Assembly (NCBI GenBank): GCA_016212195.1
Contig: JACRGW010000008.1
Location: 1-5,458 of the forward strand
Reading direction: 5' to 3'
DNA: 5,458 nucleotides
From: Nitrospirota bacterium
GTDB lineage: Bacteria; Nitrospirota; Thermodesulfovibrionia; JACRGW01
Shown: positions 5,408-5,458 of the stretch, piece after piece
How positions within the stretch are numbered: the stretch's first letter is position 1
Layout of the letters: each line of letters starts with the position of its first letter
Position numbers and translations under genes: made by a program
The notes under the pieces: generated by a model
Told to the model about the DNA's origin: nothing
Database searches by the model: none
The model's input: only the letters and a program-made list of their open reading frames with translations

Positions 5408-5458
5408 TGTCATTCCTGCCCCGTATCGGAGTACGGGATAAACTCCAGCAGGAATCCA
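5408..5458. repeat. Nested palindromic repeat, TGTCATTCCTGC...GCAGGAATCCA type
   Basis: Outer arms ATTCCTGC (5412-5419) and GCAGGAAT (5448-5455) enclose an inner hairpin CCCGTA/TACGGG (5420-5425 and 5432-5437, 6-nt loop). The unit starts TGTCAT, like the repeat at 584, and may run past the right edge. Elements of the form TGTCATTCC...GGAATCCA recur in many environmental bacterial genomes. It lies upstream of prfB, ending 41 bp before its start codon. Confidence 0.65.

Noticed and set aside
5384..5413. Possible prfB promoter ATGACA-N18-TATGAT, with the -35 box supplied by the edge of the right-hand repeat.
   Set aside because: The transcript would start at about 5377, on the Shine-Dalgarno sequence itself, leaving too short a leader for it to work; prfB may be transcribed from an upstream gene outside the window.
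1..5458. CRISPR array, rRNA, tRNA or insertion sequence.
   Set aside because: No regularly spaced direct repeats, no RNA gene signatures and no transposase frame were seen on either strand.

Overview
The window looks like chromosomal DNA of a moderately AT-rich, probably Gram-negative bacterium. Most genes lie on the minus strand, and several have strong AAAGGAGG-type ribosome binding sites. Lysine- and isoleucine-rich proteins and short dispersed palindromes beginning TGTCAT recall uncultured Nitrospirota or Desulfobacterota genomes. That placement is an impression, not a measurement.

The left two thirds (1-3449) hold a likely minus-strand operon. In transcription order it carries chrB (chromate-responsive regulator/resistance protein), a 94-residue histidine-rich protein, a tandem two-domain universal stress protein, an HD-domain phosphohydrolase, and an MFS efflux-type transporter cut off by the left window edge. 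Gaps between genes are 18, 41, 52 and 83 nt. The largest gap carries a two-hairpin palindromic repeat (584-641). No chrA chromate transporter is visible. A good sigma70-type promoter abuts chrB so closely that its mRNA is predicted to be leaderless or nearly so, and a perfect 14-bp palindrome covers the transcription start and the ATG.

The 3450-3741 stretch has no intact gene. It holds the chrB promoter/operator, a divergent plus-strand promoter (3570-3598), and a 27-codon remnant of mntP (manganese efflux pump) that ends in a stop codon after its first membrane helix. A complete GNAT acetyltransferase gene follows on the plus strand, apparently behind the old mntP promoter.

The right third (4268-5366) is a complete prfB, peptide chain release factor 2, on the minus strand. 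It overlaps the end of the GNAT gene tail to tail by 11 bp. It needs the classic +1 programmed frameshift: an AGGGGG stimulator and CTT TGA slip site at codons 23-24 give a 365-residue product, whereas a simple ORF call yields only 327 residues. The right edge holds a second palindromic repeat (5408-5458) with the same TGTCAT start as the first.

Most components belong to known families. The least explained items are the chrB-led stress operon without chrA, its operator over the start codon, the small histidine-rich protein, and the repeats.
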